Part shown: piece by piece, positions 8,832 through 15,865 of the stretch
How positions within the stretch are numbered: position 1 is the stretch's first letter
How the letters are laid out: each line of letters opens with the position of its first letter
Assembly: GCA_027025395.1 (NCBI GenBank)
Contig: JALVQQ010000206.1
Span: 1 to 32,389 of the forward strand
DNA from: Deltaproteobacteria bacterium
GTDB lineage: Bacteria; Desulfobacterota; Dissulfuribacteria; Dissulfuribacterales; QOAL01
Length of the DNA: 32,389 bases
Direction: 5' to 3'
Notes under the pieces: generated by a model
Databases searched by the model: none
Told to the model about the DNA's origin: nothing
What the model saw: the letters and a program-made list of their open reading frames with translations, nothing else
Position numbers and translations under genes: made by a program

Positions 8832-9605
8832 ATGAGAATTCCCTTGATGGCTGCTAACTGGAAGATGCACAAGACCATTCCGGCGATAATATCTTTCCTG
8901 GACAGTTTCATTCCGCTGATGAGGGAGCTCGGCTCTGATCGTGAGGTGGTTATTGCCCCTCCGTTTATCGGCCTTGAGACGGTGTGCAGGGCATTGCGCG
9001 GCAGAAAAGGCATGGGGGTAGCGGCCCAGAATATGCATTTTGAGGAGCAGGGTGCGTTTACAGGCGAAATTTCGCCCCTGATGCTGTCGGATCTGGGGGT
9101 CGGTCATGTAATTCTGGGCCATTCGGAACGGCGCCACGTCTTTGGAGAAACCGATGGGTTTATAGCCAAAAAAGTAGTGTCCGCGCTGGAGCACGATTTG
9201 AAGCCGATCCTGTGCATTGGCGAAAAACTTGAGCAGCGCGAGGCAGGTGAAACCAATGCAGTGCTGGAAGCGCAGTTGAGAAAGGGGCTTTCAGGCGTTA
9301 CCGCTGAACAGGCGCAGGATGTAGTCATAGCGTATGAGCCGGTATGGGCAATCGGAACCGGTAAAACCGCCACTCCCGAACAGGCCCAGGAGGCGCATAT
9401 CTTTGCAAGAAAATGGATGGCAGAACATTTCAATTCAGGTATTGCGGACCAAATCCGAATATTGTATGGTGGCTCCGTCAAACCGGCCAATGCGGCGGAG
9501 CTTATGGCCCTGCCCGATGTTGACGGCGCGCTCGTGGGTGGAGCGGCGCTTGATGCGGAAAGCTTTGCTGAAATAGCCCTTTGCCCGTTGACGCCCCGTG
9601 CATGA
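8832..9605 (+). CDS. tpiA: Triosephosphate isomerase
   Basis: Interconverts dihydroxyacetone phosphate and glyceraldehyde-3-phosphate. It is 257 residues, a standard TIM barrel. The catalytic set is complete: Asn and Lys in 'AANWKMHK', electrophilic His in 'ILGHSERR', the base Glu in 'AYEPVWAIGTGKTA', and the phosphate-binding 'YGGSVKPANA' and 'GALVGGAALD'. The ATG follows a strong AGAGGAGG site by eight bases. It is the third of three consecutive glycolytic genes, and secG follows after 37 bp, so all are probably co-transcribed. Confidence 0.97.
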   Translation: MRIPLMAANWKMHKTIPAIISFLDSFIPLMRELGSDREVVIAPPFIGLETVCRALRGRKGMGVAAQNMHFEEQGAFTGEISPLMLSDLGVGHVILGHSERRHVFGETDGFIAKKVVSALEHDLKPILCIGEKLEQREAGETNAVLEAQLRKGLSGVTAEQAQDVVIAYEPVWAIGTGKTATPEQAQEAHIFARKWMAEHFNSGIADQIRILYGGSVKPANAAELMALPDVDGALVGGAALDAESFAEIALCPLTPRA

Positions 9606-9642
9606 AGCAGGGCGGGAAAAATAAAAAGTCAGAGAAAATTAA

Positions 9643-10074
9643 ATGTACACACTGGTTGTTACCATACATATAATAGTTTGCATTATTCTGGTGCTGACTG
9701 TTTTGCTGCAGCAGGGTAAGGGAGCAGAGGTTGGTGCGGTTTTCGGGTCCAGCGAGGCCATGTTTGGCAGTGCCGGTCCGGCGTCGGCACTTAACAAGCT
9801 TACCACCGTGGTTGCAATTATCTTTATGATAACCTCGCTGGGGCTGACCTATCTTGCGGCTCATCGCACCGGCAGTTCCGTCATGGAGAGTGTGAAGGTC
9901 CAGGCGCCCGCAACGCTGCCTGCGGAAGAGGCACCGGCGGAAGTGCCTCCCTTGCAGCATCCAGGGGCTGAAAAGGCGGAACCTGCTGCAAAAGATGTTC
10001 AGCAGCCAGCTGCCGGCAGCAGCGGGGCCGAAAAAGCAGAACCACAGCAAACATCAGTTCCTGCAAAAAAATAA
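9643..10074 (+). CDS. secG: Preprotein translocase subunit SecG
   Basis: Small inner-membrane partner of SecYE. It has two predicted membrane spans, about residues 2-22 ('YTLVVTIHIIVCIILVLTVL') and 50-70. Between them is the characteristic cytoplasmic loop 'LLQQGKGAEVGAVFGSSEAMFGSAG', and then 'ASALNKLTT' as in the family. At 143 residues it is longer than E. coli SecG (110) because of a low-complexity Ala/Pro/Glu-rich tail from about residue 85, as in other delta-type SecG proteins. It follows tpiA and is only 6 bp from the tRNA-Leu gene, so the tRNA is probably processed from the same transcript. Confidence 0.93.
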   Translation: MYTLVVTIHIIVCIILVLTVLLQQGKGAEVGAVFGSSEAMFGSAGPASALNKLTTVVAIIFMITSLGLTYLAAHRTGSSVMESVKVQAPATLPAEEAPAEVPPLQHPGAEKAEPAAKDVQQPAAGSSGAEKAEPQQTSVPAKK

Positions 10075-10080
10075 AAACAG

Positions 10081-10167
10081 GCCGAGGTGGTGGAATTGGT
10101 AGACACGCTATCTTGAGGGGGTAGTGGGCAACCGCCCGTGGGGGTTCGAATCCCCCCCTCGGCACCA
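10081..10167 (+). tRNA. leuU: tRNA-Leu (anticodon GAG)
   Basis: Class II tRNA of 87 nt. Acceptor stem GCCGAGG pairs with CCTCGGC (10157-10163), with discriminator A and an encoded CCA (10165-10167). The anticodon stem CTATC/GGTAG closes a 7-nt loop with GAG at 10115-10117. A long variable arm, GGGC-AACC-GCCC (10126-10137), is diagnostic of Leu/Ser types, and the T arm has the standard TTCGAAT loop. It reads CUC/CUU codons. The arrangement secG then tRNA-Leu(GAG) is the same as secG-leuU in E. coli. Confidence 0.97.
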
Positions 10168-10179
10168 GTCGGAAATAAT

Positions 10180-10211
10180 GCCCGTAATCTTCGTAGGTTA
10201 CGGGCTTTTTT
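10180..10211 (+). terminator. Rho-independent terminator after tRNA-Leu
   Basis: A perfect 8-bp stem, GCCCGTAA (10180-10187) with TTACGGGC (10198-10205), a 10-nt loop, and six T residues directly after (10206-10211). It lies 12 bp beyond the tRNA CCA end and should close the transcript carrying the glycolytic genes, secG and the tRNA. Confidence 0.92.
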
Positions 10212-10231
10212 AGTATCTGCTTTACAGGAAG

Positions 10232-10257
10232 AAGAGTTCCTCATAGTGTGAACTCTT
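10232..10257. repeat. 8-bp inverted repeat upstream of the Cys-rich/HAD gene pair
   Basis: AAGAGTTC (10232-10239) and its exact complement GAACTCTT (10250-10257), separated by 10 nt. It begins 20 bp after the previous terminator and 56 bp before the GTG start at 10288, so it lies where a promoter or 5' leader is expected. No T tract follows, so it is not a terminator. An operator or leader hairpin is possible; the role is unknown. Confidence 0.5.
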
Positions 10258-10287
10258 TACTCTTCGAAAGGTCAGGAGGGTTTTGGG

Positions 10288-10614
10288 GTGAGACAGTATT
10301 CCATAGATGAACTTGGTCCGGCCAAGGTAAGGGAAGTCAGGGAGTATCTGGATTCCCATTGTGAAAAGTCTGGTCTTGAGAATATATATTGGTTGCGCAT
10401 CCCTGACGACATGCTCTCTCCCGACCAGTATTCCCACAAGCAATGTCAGCCCCATTGTGCTGGCATTGAGGTAGGAGAAAGACAAGTGGTGTTTGAAATG
10501 CTGGTCAGGAGCCGTAACAGCCTGAAGTGCAGTTGCATATCCTATGCGACTGCCCAGCAGAGACAGTTTATCCTTGCGTTTGCTGACAGGATGTGCCAGG
10601 AGTTGGGATTATGA
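10288..10614 (+). CDS. Uncharacterised Cys-rich protein (108 residues)
   Basis: I do not recognise a named family. The start is GTG, chosen because AGGAGGG lies 8-9 bases before it and no ATG fits. The protein has six cysteines: C25, C53, C57 (in 'HKQCQPHC'), C81 and C83 ('CSC'), and C103. The H-x-x-C-x-x-x-C and C-x-C pattern would suit a zinc or Fe-S site, but that is inference. No signal peptide or membrane segment is seen. The gene overlaps the following HAD-like gene through an ATGA junction, so the two are translated together and probably act together. Confidence 0.72.
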   Translation: MRQYSIDELGPAKVREVREYLDSHCEKSGLENIYWLRIPDDMLSPDQYSHKQCQPHCAGIEVGERQVVFEMLVRSRNSLKCSCISYATAQQRQFILAFADRMCQELGL

Positions 10615-11714
10615 TTCAGGTTAATCTGGACTGCGAGGGACCGCTCACACAGAATGACAATGCGTATGAACTGTGTGAAAAGTTTATTCCTCGGGGCGGA
10701 ATTTTTTTTGCCAATGTCAGCAGGTACGATGATTATCTGGCGGATGTCGTCAGGAGACCTGGCTACAAGGCCGGGGATACCCTGAAGCTTGTACTTCCAT
10801 TCCTTAAGGCAAGCGGTGTTACATCAGCGGCAATGAGGGAGTTTTCCGCTGCCACTCTAAGGCTGCTTCCCGGCACAAGGCAGATGCTTCCCCGGATGGC
10901 GGCCCGGTTTCCGGTCTTTATCATAAGCACCAGTTACCGCCCCTACCTAGATGCACTTTGTGATGTTACGGGGTTCCCGCCGGATAATATCTACTGCACC
11001 GAGTGTGATATTGATGCGTACACCATTCCAGATTCGGAAAGAAAGCTGCTAATGGAACTGGCTGGTGAAATTGCCGCACAGCCCATGATGTCCTGGCCCC
11101 ATGATGCCGCGGGAGTCGAAGACCTTGACCGTGAGACAGCCTGCGTCCTTGAACGCCTTGAAGAGATATTCTGGCGTATTATTCCAGGCATGAAGGCTGG
11201 CAGGATGCTTGACGAGATAAATCCGGTAGGCGGAACGGAAAAGGCAGTGGCAGTGAGTGAAAGCCTTGAGCGTACCGGCCTTCGGCCTTCGGATGTCTTT
11301 TATGCGGGAGATAGCATAACAGATGTGCAGGCCCTTGAACTTGTAAGGGAGGGAGGGGGAGCCGCGCTCTCATTCAATGGCAACTCCTATGCGGTCCGTT
11401 CGGCCTCCTGGGCCTGTCTTTCTCCTGCAACGGCGGTTATCGGGGCGTTGGCGGAGGCAATGGGGAATTCAGGCGTTGCATCACTTGCAACAATGAGTTT
11501 TGACAGCAGCGGCATGGCGGATGCGGATGCCGTGTGTGACTTTCTGAGGAGAAACGGGGTGGAAGACGATATGTTCGAACTGCTGGCACAGGGGCGGCAT
11601 GAGGAAGAACCAAGAATTTATGATCTTGGTTTGGCGGATATCCCGGCGGTAATTACAGAAAGTGAGGCATTCAGAAAGGGTGTTCGTGGTATTTCAGTGG
11701 GAAATCTTGGTTGA
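10611..11714 (+). CDS. HAD-fold protein with atypical motif I (COG4030/EhaR-like)
   Basis: 367 residues with the four HAD-superfamily motifs: nucleophile-type Asp7 in 'NLDCEGPLTQND', motif II Ser/Thr in 'FIISTSYRPYL' (~104-112), motif III Lys211 ('GGTEKAVAV'), and motif IV 'YAGDSITD' (D234, D238). In ordinary HAD phosphatases motif I is DxD; here it is DxE, which could weaken or change phosphatase chemistry. The DxEGPL start resembles the archaeal COG4030/EhaR group as I remember it; that assignment is tentative. The ATG at 10611 overlaps the previous stop and has AGGAG 8 bases before it, so I prefer it to the in-frame GTG at 10593. Substrate unknown. Confidence 0.78.
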   Translation: MIQVNLDCEGPLTQNDNAYELCEKFIPRGGIFFANVSRYDDYLADVVRRPGYKAGDTLKLVLPFLKASGVTSAAMREFSAATLRLLPGTRQMLPRMAARFPVFIISTSYRPYLDALCDVTGFPPDNIYCTECDIDAYTIPDSERKLLMELAGEIAAQPMMSWPHDAAGVEDLDRETACVLERLEEIFWRIIPGMKAGRMLDEINPVGGTEKAVAVSESLERTGLRPSDVFYAGDSITDVQALELVREGGGAALSFNGNSYAVRSASWACLSPATAVIGALAEAMGNSGVASLATMSFDSSGMADADAVCDFLRRNGVEDDMFELLAQGRHEEEPRIYDLGLADIPAVITESEAFRKGVRGISVGNLG

Positions 11715-11831
11715 GGTCGGCAAGGGGCTGGTAAATTGCCCTTAACCGGGCCGGGGCATCGTCTGAGCTGGGCTGGAAATACCGCTGAAAACCCATGGAT
11801 TTGGTGCAAAGTGAGGTCTTTTCAAAAAAAC

Positions 11832-11861
11832 TTGATTGAGTATGTATGGTCTTGCTACAAT
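11832..11861 (+). promoter_or_regulatory. Predicted sigma70-type promoter with extended -10
   Basis: -35 TTGATT (11832-11837), an 18-nt spacer, and -10 TACAAT (11856-11861) preceded by TGC, which gives an extended -10. Transcription would begin near 11868, leaving a leader of about 95 nt before the ATG at 11963. Confidence 0.6.
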
Positions 11862-11962
11862 GAAACAGTTATACAGTGATGTGCGGCATCTGTTTCTTTA
11901 ATGCCAACGCCTTGGCGATTTCTTTTATGTTGATATGATGTTTGAGTATCAGGAGCTGCATA

Positions 11963-12259
11963 ATGGCCAAAATATTAACTATTCACGGCAGGAGCCGAAC
12001 CGGACTCGGGCGGGCGAGGAAGCTGGAACACATAAAGGATGAGCTGGCAAGATACCACGGCATTGATCTTGATGAACTTATGGCCTCCGGCCCGGCCAGC
12101 GGCCTTACAATCGACCAGTTTGAAGAGCTGTCAGAGAGCATCCTGCACGCAATAGATGATTTCTGCGAGAATCATCCACGGGTGACGGTGCATGATGTGC
12201 TTTACACGCTTGAAAATGTGAAGGATATCATAAAAGACAACCCGGTTGATGGTGAGTAG
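11963..12259 (+). CDS. Hypothetical protein (98 residues)
   Basis: No family recognised. The ATG at 11963 has AGGAG seven bases upstream; an in-frame TTG at 11942 is less likely. The protein is soluble and mostly helical in appearance, beginning 'MAKILTIHGRSRTGLGRARK' with a basic N-terminal part and then an acidic C-terminal part. No Cys cluster, signal peptide or catalytic motif is visible. It stands alone, with its own promoter candidate upstream and feoA converging downstream, so the neighbourhood gives no hint of function. Confidence 0.7.
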   Translation: MAKILTIHGRSRTGLGRARKLEHIKDELARYHGIDLDELMASGPASGLTIDQFEELSESILHAIDDFCENHPRVTVHDVLYTLENVKDIIKDNPVDGE

Positions 12260-12352
12260 TTGCCCACACGGATTTATGCTTCATGGACAGGCGCGGATCT
12301 GGCAAGTCATGTCCCGTTTTTCATTATCTCTCAATGGTCCTGTACAACCTCA

Positions 12353-12580
12353 CTAATCTATTTTTTTGATTTCAATCTGTTGAGCCTCTTCGTGCCTGAG
12401 GCTTACATGATATCCTTTTAATTCATATTCTACAGGGTCTTTAAGTGGCGCGTATTTAATGACTTTGACCGTGGCCCCTGTTATAAATCCCATTTCAAGC
12501 AGCCGTTTTTTGAATGGGCCCTTGGCATTCACCTTTATTACTTTGCCCTGTTCGCCCTTGTGCAGCTCATCAAGATTCAT
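12353..12580 (-). CDS. feoA: FeoA-family SH3-like protein
   Basis: 75 residues, the usual size of FeoA, a small SH3-fold partner of the FeoB ferrous iron transporter. Typical motifs are 'GEQGKVIKVNAKGPFKKRLLEMGFITGATVKVIKYAPLKDP' (quoted in part: 'KKRLLEMGFITGATVKVI') and the C-terminal 'YHVSLRHEEAQQIEI'. I chose the ATG at 12580; the frame runs upstream to 12709 but that extension has no FeoA-like sequence. The Shine-Dalgarno is weak (AAGAAA). No feoB is adjacent, so it may work with a distant FeoB or be a stand-alone FeoA-domain protein. Confidence 0.85.
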   Translation of the reverse strand: MNLDELHKGEQGKVIKVNAKGPFKKRLLEMGFITGATVKVIKYAPLKDPVEYELKGYHVSLRHEEAQQIEIKKID

Positions 12581-12892
12581 GATTTTCTTAATAATTATAT
12601 CCTGTTGAAAGTTATGAACAGACCCTTTGCCTGCCCTTGAAGTATTGGTATGCCTTCCGGCATACCGGATACTCTTCGTAACCGTAACACCTGCCAGCAG
12701 GATGTGCAATCATAAGGAAGTCAAGCCGGATACTGGCATTACGCCCATGCCGTCTTTCAAAAAAAAAGATTTGCTGTTATCCTTGGGAAGAAACATGGGA
12801 AAAGGTTCCCTTGTCAAAAACATATATATATTCCAGGCAATTAATCTCAATGTTTCTGGGATCATAAGGAAAGTGCAAGGAGTGAGATTCTT
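12581..12892. other. Divergent spacer between feoA and the SLOG gene
   Basis: 312 bp without a supported gene, serving both divergent neighbours. It contains a strong hairpin at 12642-12672 (listed separately), a small inverted repeat GGGAA-4-TTCCC near 12797-12810, and an AT-rich run at 12817-12832. I could not place a convincing -35/-10 pair or a Fur-type iron box by eye. Confidence 0.6.
12642..12672. repeat. Strong hairpin / palindrome in the feoA upstream region
   Basis: GGTATGCC (12647-12654), a TTCC loop, and GGCATACC (12659-12666) form a perfect 8-bp stem with a 4-nt loop. It is extended outside small internal loops by GTAT (12642-12645) with ATAC (12669-12672). No T tract lies on either side, so it is not a terminator. 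It sits about 62-92 bp upstream of the feoA start. Confidence 0.7.
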
Positions 12893-13279
12893 ATGGCAAA
12901 GGTAGCAGTCGGTGGTTCAAGAAGTTTTGATTCCTACGAGCTTGTCAGGGACGTTCTTGACATGCTTCTTGTAAGCGATGACATATTGTATTCGGGAAAT
13001 GCTCCTGGCGCTGACAGGCTCGGGGAGCGTTATGCAGAAGAAAACGAGATGGAATGGAAAATCATTCCCTCTGAATGGGAAAAGCATGGCCTGAAGGCAA
13101 CCATGATGAGAAATGAAGTGCTGTTAAGGGCCTCGGATTGCGCCATAATATTCTGGGATCGAAAGTCTGAAGGTTCAAAACATATGATAGATATAGCCCT
13201 GAGGGCAAAAAAACTACTGGCCGTGGTTTATCCCGATGGCAACCTGAAACTCCATCTGAATCCCAGAAAATTGGCATGA
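12893..13279 (+). CDS. SLOG-domain protein (DUF2493, YspA/cpYpsA-related)
   Basis: 128 residues forming a single Rossmann-like SLOG domain. Motifs are the N-terminal 'VAVGGSRSF', then 'LYSGNAPGADRLGERYAEE' with the nucleotide-binding G-x-A-x-G-A-D, and 'MMRNEVLLRASDCAIIFWDRKSEGSKHMI', where MRN and the SxGT-like 'SEGS' segment are typical. SLOG proteins bind or process nucleotides or nucleotide-derived ligands, and several act in phage or stress defence, but this one has no effector partner next to it. AAGGAG lies upstream of the ATG. It is transcribed away from feoA. The specific ligand is unknown. Confidence 0.82.
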   Translation: MAKVAVGGSRSFDSYELVRDVLDMLLVSDDILYSGNAPGADRLGERYAEENEMEWKIIPSEWEKHGLKATMMRNEVLLRASDCAIIFWDRKSEGSKHMIDIALRAKKLLAVVYPDGNLKLHLNPRKLA

Positions 13280-13452
13280 AGTCCGTCGGCCCCTTTTTTT
13301 ATGGTTCCTTTTTGTTATTGGTCCGGCTCGTATGAACCCGGATTGTACAGCCGTCCTTCTATTCCATGGATGCCGAGGGGAGGGACTATGGCAGACAGAG
13401 GCGATGTCAGGATGATGTATATGCTCCTGACTCGTCGGCGCCCTTCAGTTTA

Positions 13453-13480
13453 ATCATGAGAATTTGATCATGAGAATTTG
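13453..13480. repeat. Tandem duplication, two copies of 14 bp
   Basis: ATCATGAGAATTTG occurs twice head-to-tail with no mismatch (13453-13466 and 13467-13480). It probably arose by slippage; no function is evident. Confidence 0.9.
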
Positions 13481-13500
13481 AGCGTATTTTTTTGTTAAGC

Positions 13501-13530
13501 AAAAAAGGCAGGTTGTGGTTTCAACCTGCC
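13501..13530 (-). terminator. Rho-independent terminator of the cytochrome-MCP operon
   Basis: Read on the minus strand: GGCAGGTTG, a 6-nt loop, CAACCTGCC, then six T residues (complement of 13501-13506). The 9-bp stem is perfect (13507-13515 with 13522-13530). It lies about 60 bp after the MCP stop codon. Confidence 0.93.
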
Positions 13531-13589
13531 CCGGTGGCGCGCGGCGCGCACTGTCTTCAAAGCTTACTATTTGATTTATCTTAAAGATA

Positions 13590-15353
13590 TCAGAACTTGA
13601 ACTCCTGCAGGAGCCTGTCGAGTTTCAGGTAAAGTTCCTTGAGTTCTTCGGCAGACTGTTTTACACGCTGGGCACCTGCATCAGAATCGTTGCTTGCCTC
13701 GGTAATCTGACCGATCATCCGCTCCATCTGCTCCACGGTTTCACCTGTTGACTGCGCACTGGAACTCAGTTCATTCGTGGTTGCGGTCTGTTCTTCAACC
13801 GCTACCGCAATGGTATCCGACATTTCGGAGATCTGCCGTATCACCTCGACAATTTCGTTAATTGCCGTTATTGCGCCATCAACTCCACCCTTGAGTCCCT
13901 GGACACTTTCGTTGATGCCCGTCACGGAATCTCCGGTCTGCTTTGCAAGCTCCTTGATTTCATTTGCAACCACGGCAAAGCCCTTGCCTGCTTCGCCAGC
14001 CCTGGCTGCCTCAATGGTCGCATTAAGGGCAAGCAGGTTGGTCTGTTCTGCAATGGAGCCTATAAGCTGGCTGATTTCGCCGATCTTGTCCGAGGCATCA
14101 CTCAGTTCTCCTATAACCGAGGATGCTGTCTCCGCCTTTTCGCTGGCCTCCAGTGCCACATTCCTTGACATGCTGGTATTCTGGGCTATCTCGGCTACAG
14201 TGGCGTTCATCTCTTCCATTGCGTGGATTACGCCGCTGACCATGTCGCTGGTGCTGGCGACAGATGCGGCGACCTCGTGTGCAAGGCTGCTGGTGGAAGA
14301 TGCGGCTTCGCTCATGTTTTTGGCCTCATCCAGCACATGATCCGCCTCCCGGCCAACGTGTCTGGCATTGTTGCTGACCTTTGCCACCAGTTCACGAATC
14401 CTTGCGATGAATGCATTGATGAGCGTGGAAACTTCATCGACTTCGGTGGTGATGGCACCTTGGTAAACCTTGCATTCACTGCAACTGCTATATGTTCCAT
14501 CAAGTATCCTGGGACAGTGAACCTCGGTGGCATAACTTCCAGATTCGTGCCAGCAGTGGGCTTCCTTGCCATAAGAGGGACAGTCCGGCTTGTCGCAGTT
14601 CATCTCCATTGAGCAGTTTGCGGCAGTTACCTCTATCTGCTTCCTGAGATCTGCTTCCCCGGTGGCAAGATCCTTCATCCGGCTGGAAAGCTCCCGTATG
14701 GGGTTTATGGCAGTGCTGTTGAGTATGAAGACAAGTACAGGTATTGCCAGGGCTATAAGCACGGCAACGATTGACAGTATCTGTATCATGCTGCGGTTTT
14801 TGGCAAGAATTACGGCGGAAATGTCGCGTTTTACCAGTATGGCGCCAAGAACCGGATTGGATGAACCGTGACAGTGAAAACATGCGTGTTGATTTTTAAG
14901 TACGTGAAGCCCGTAGAGGGTGCCGGTGTCACCAGCCTTTACTACCTGTATCACAGGTTCTTCAGATGCCCGGGAAACGGCTTCGGTTCCCCTCCGGGCC
15001 ACACTTTCAGGGATTTTTTGCCACAGGTTTGTACCTTCTTCATGCTGATCCGGGGCATAGGTGATTTCTCCCTTGCTGGTAACGATATAGACCTGGATGT
15101 CATTTTTCATGTCTCTGACGATGCGCCTTACTCCCGCGTCGTCTCCAACGGTCATGGGGAACAGTATTGCCTCGTGCACGGCGTCAAGGGCCATTTGGGC
15201 CTGGTTAAGTTCATTTTCCCTGCTGATCTTTTCAACCGAGTCATAGTGCAGGAACAGCATGGTGGCCGTGCCAGCAAGAAAGAAGAATATTACAGGGCCA
15301 AGGATACGAATTTTGATGCCCCTGATGGCGAACAGCCTTGATACCAGTTTCAT
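13590..15353 (-). CDS. Methyl-accepting chemotaxis protein with periplasmic haem-binding sensor
   Basis: 587-residue transmembrane chemoreceptor. TM1 is about 17-36 and TM2 about 189-211. The periplasmic part carries one c-type haem motif, CFHCH (158-162), in '[15 protein letters not shown]', as in Tll0287/DUF3365-type haem sensor domains. A HAMP-like start ('[21 protein letters not shown]') is followed by a cytoplasmic Cys cluster (C247, C253, C258, C267, C280, C291, C294) matching the two-CW motif pattern. The conserved MCP signalling tip is '[20 protein letters not shown]' at ~436-455. No CheR-tether pentapeptide is at the C-terminus. The ATG at 15353 has GGGAGG upstream; the frame extends 30 codons further without homology. 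It lies 14 bp behind the tetraheme cytochrome gene, under the same sigma28-type promoter. Probably a redox or ligand-binding haem chemoreceptor. Confidence 0.93.
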   Translation of the reverse strand: MKLVSRLFAIRGIKIRILGPVIFFFLAGTATMLFLHYDSVEKISRENELNQAQMALDAVHEAILFPMTVGDDAGVRRIVRDMKNDIQVYIVTSKGEITYAPDQHEEGTNLWQKIPESVARRGTEAVSRASEEPVIQVVKAGDTGTLYGLHVLKNQHACFHCHGSSNPVLGAILVKRDISAVILAKNRSMIQILSIVAVLIALAIPVLVFILNSTAINPIRELSSRMKDLATGEADLRKQIEVTAANCSMEMNCDKPDCPSYGKEAHCWHESGSYATEVHCPRILDGTYSSCSECKVYQGAITTEVDEVSTLINAFIARIRELVAKVSNNARHVGREADHVLDEAKNMSEAASSTSSLAHEVAASVASTSDMVSGVIHAMEEMNATVAEIAQNTSMSRNVALEASEKAETASSVIGELSDASDKIGEISQLIGSIAEQTNLLALNATIEAARAGEAGKGFAVVANEIKELAKQTGDSVTGINESVQGLKGGVDGAITAINEIVEVIRQISEMSDTIAVAVEEQTATTNELSSSAQSTGETVEQMERMIGQITEASNDSDAGAQRVKQSAEELKELYLKLDRLLQEFKF

Positions 15354-15367
15354 GAGTATTACCTCCC

Positions 15368-15865
15368 TTAATGAGCACCGCCGTGGAGCAGGGGCTTGAA
15401 GTTGAAGGCCTTTACGCGGTCTTTTGAGTGGCACTTGCTGCACTGCCTTGCGGAAAGGCGGTCGGCGCCTAATATGTCAGCGGGGTCTCCGGATTCCACG
15501 TGTTTTTCTCCGGGGCCGTGGCAGACCTCGCATCCGGCATGGGCCATGTCCGGCGTGGTGTTTTCGTCAATAAAGCCGCCGGGTTTCCCATAGCCTGTGG
15601 TATGGCAGTGATAGCATGTTTTAACCTCCTTGCCGGAGAGATGGTCTCTCATTTTTTTTATGGCGTTGAATGAGTGGGCCTTTTTTGCATATTTTTTGAA
15701 ATTTTTGTAGGGCTCTTCATGACACTCCCTGCATGCCTCGGTTCCGACATACCTGTTTTCAGCAAGCGCTGCTGAAGTTGAAAAAAGCAGCAGGAGTGCC
15801 AGTATGACAGTTGTCAGGCAGTAATGTTTAATATAAAAATATATGTCTGAAAAATTTTTGAACAT
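15368..15865 (-). CDS. Periplasmic tetraheme c-type cytochrome
   Basis: 165 residues with a signal peptide ending near '[13 protein letters not shown]' (cleavage about residue 35/36) after a hydrophobic stretch 17-30. Four CxxCH haem motifs: CRECH (45-49), CYHCH (84-88), CEVCH (112-116) and CSKCH (142-146). The '[18 protein letters not shown]' start and '[13 protein letters not shown]' are characteristic of the cytochrome c554-like multiheme group of anaerobes. I chose the ATG at 15865 because GAGGGGAA lies properly before it; in-frame ATGs at 15889 and 15922 would put extra residues before the signal peptide. It is the first gene of an operon with the haem-containing chemoreceptor, suggesting electron transfer to, or joint sensing with, that receptor. 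Confidence 0.93.
   Translation of the reverse strand: MFKNFSDIYFYIKHYCLTTVILALLLLFSTSAALAENRYVGTEACRECHEEPYKNFKKYAKKAHSFNAIKKMRDHLSGKEVKTCYHCHTTGYGKPGGFIDENTTPDMAHAGCEVCHGPGEKHVESGDPADILGADRLSARQCSKCHSKDRVKAFNFKPLLHGGAH

Larger units (their letters stand above)
13280..13589. other. Convergent spacer with possible micro-ORF and tandem duplication
   Basis: 310 bp between the SLOG gene and the MCP gene. It holds a possible 21-codon ORF (13388-13453, ATG with GGGGAGGG just upstream), a perfect 14-bp tandem duplication (13453-13480) overlapping the end of that ORF, and the terminator of the MCP operon (13501-13530). No convincing larger gene is present. Confidence 0.6.
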
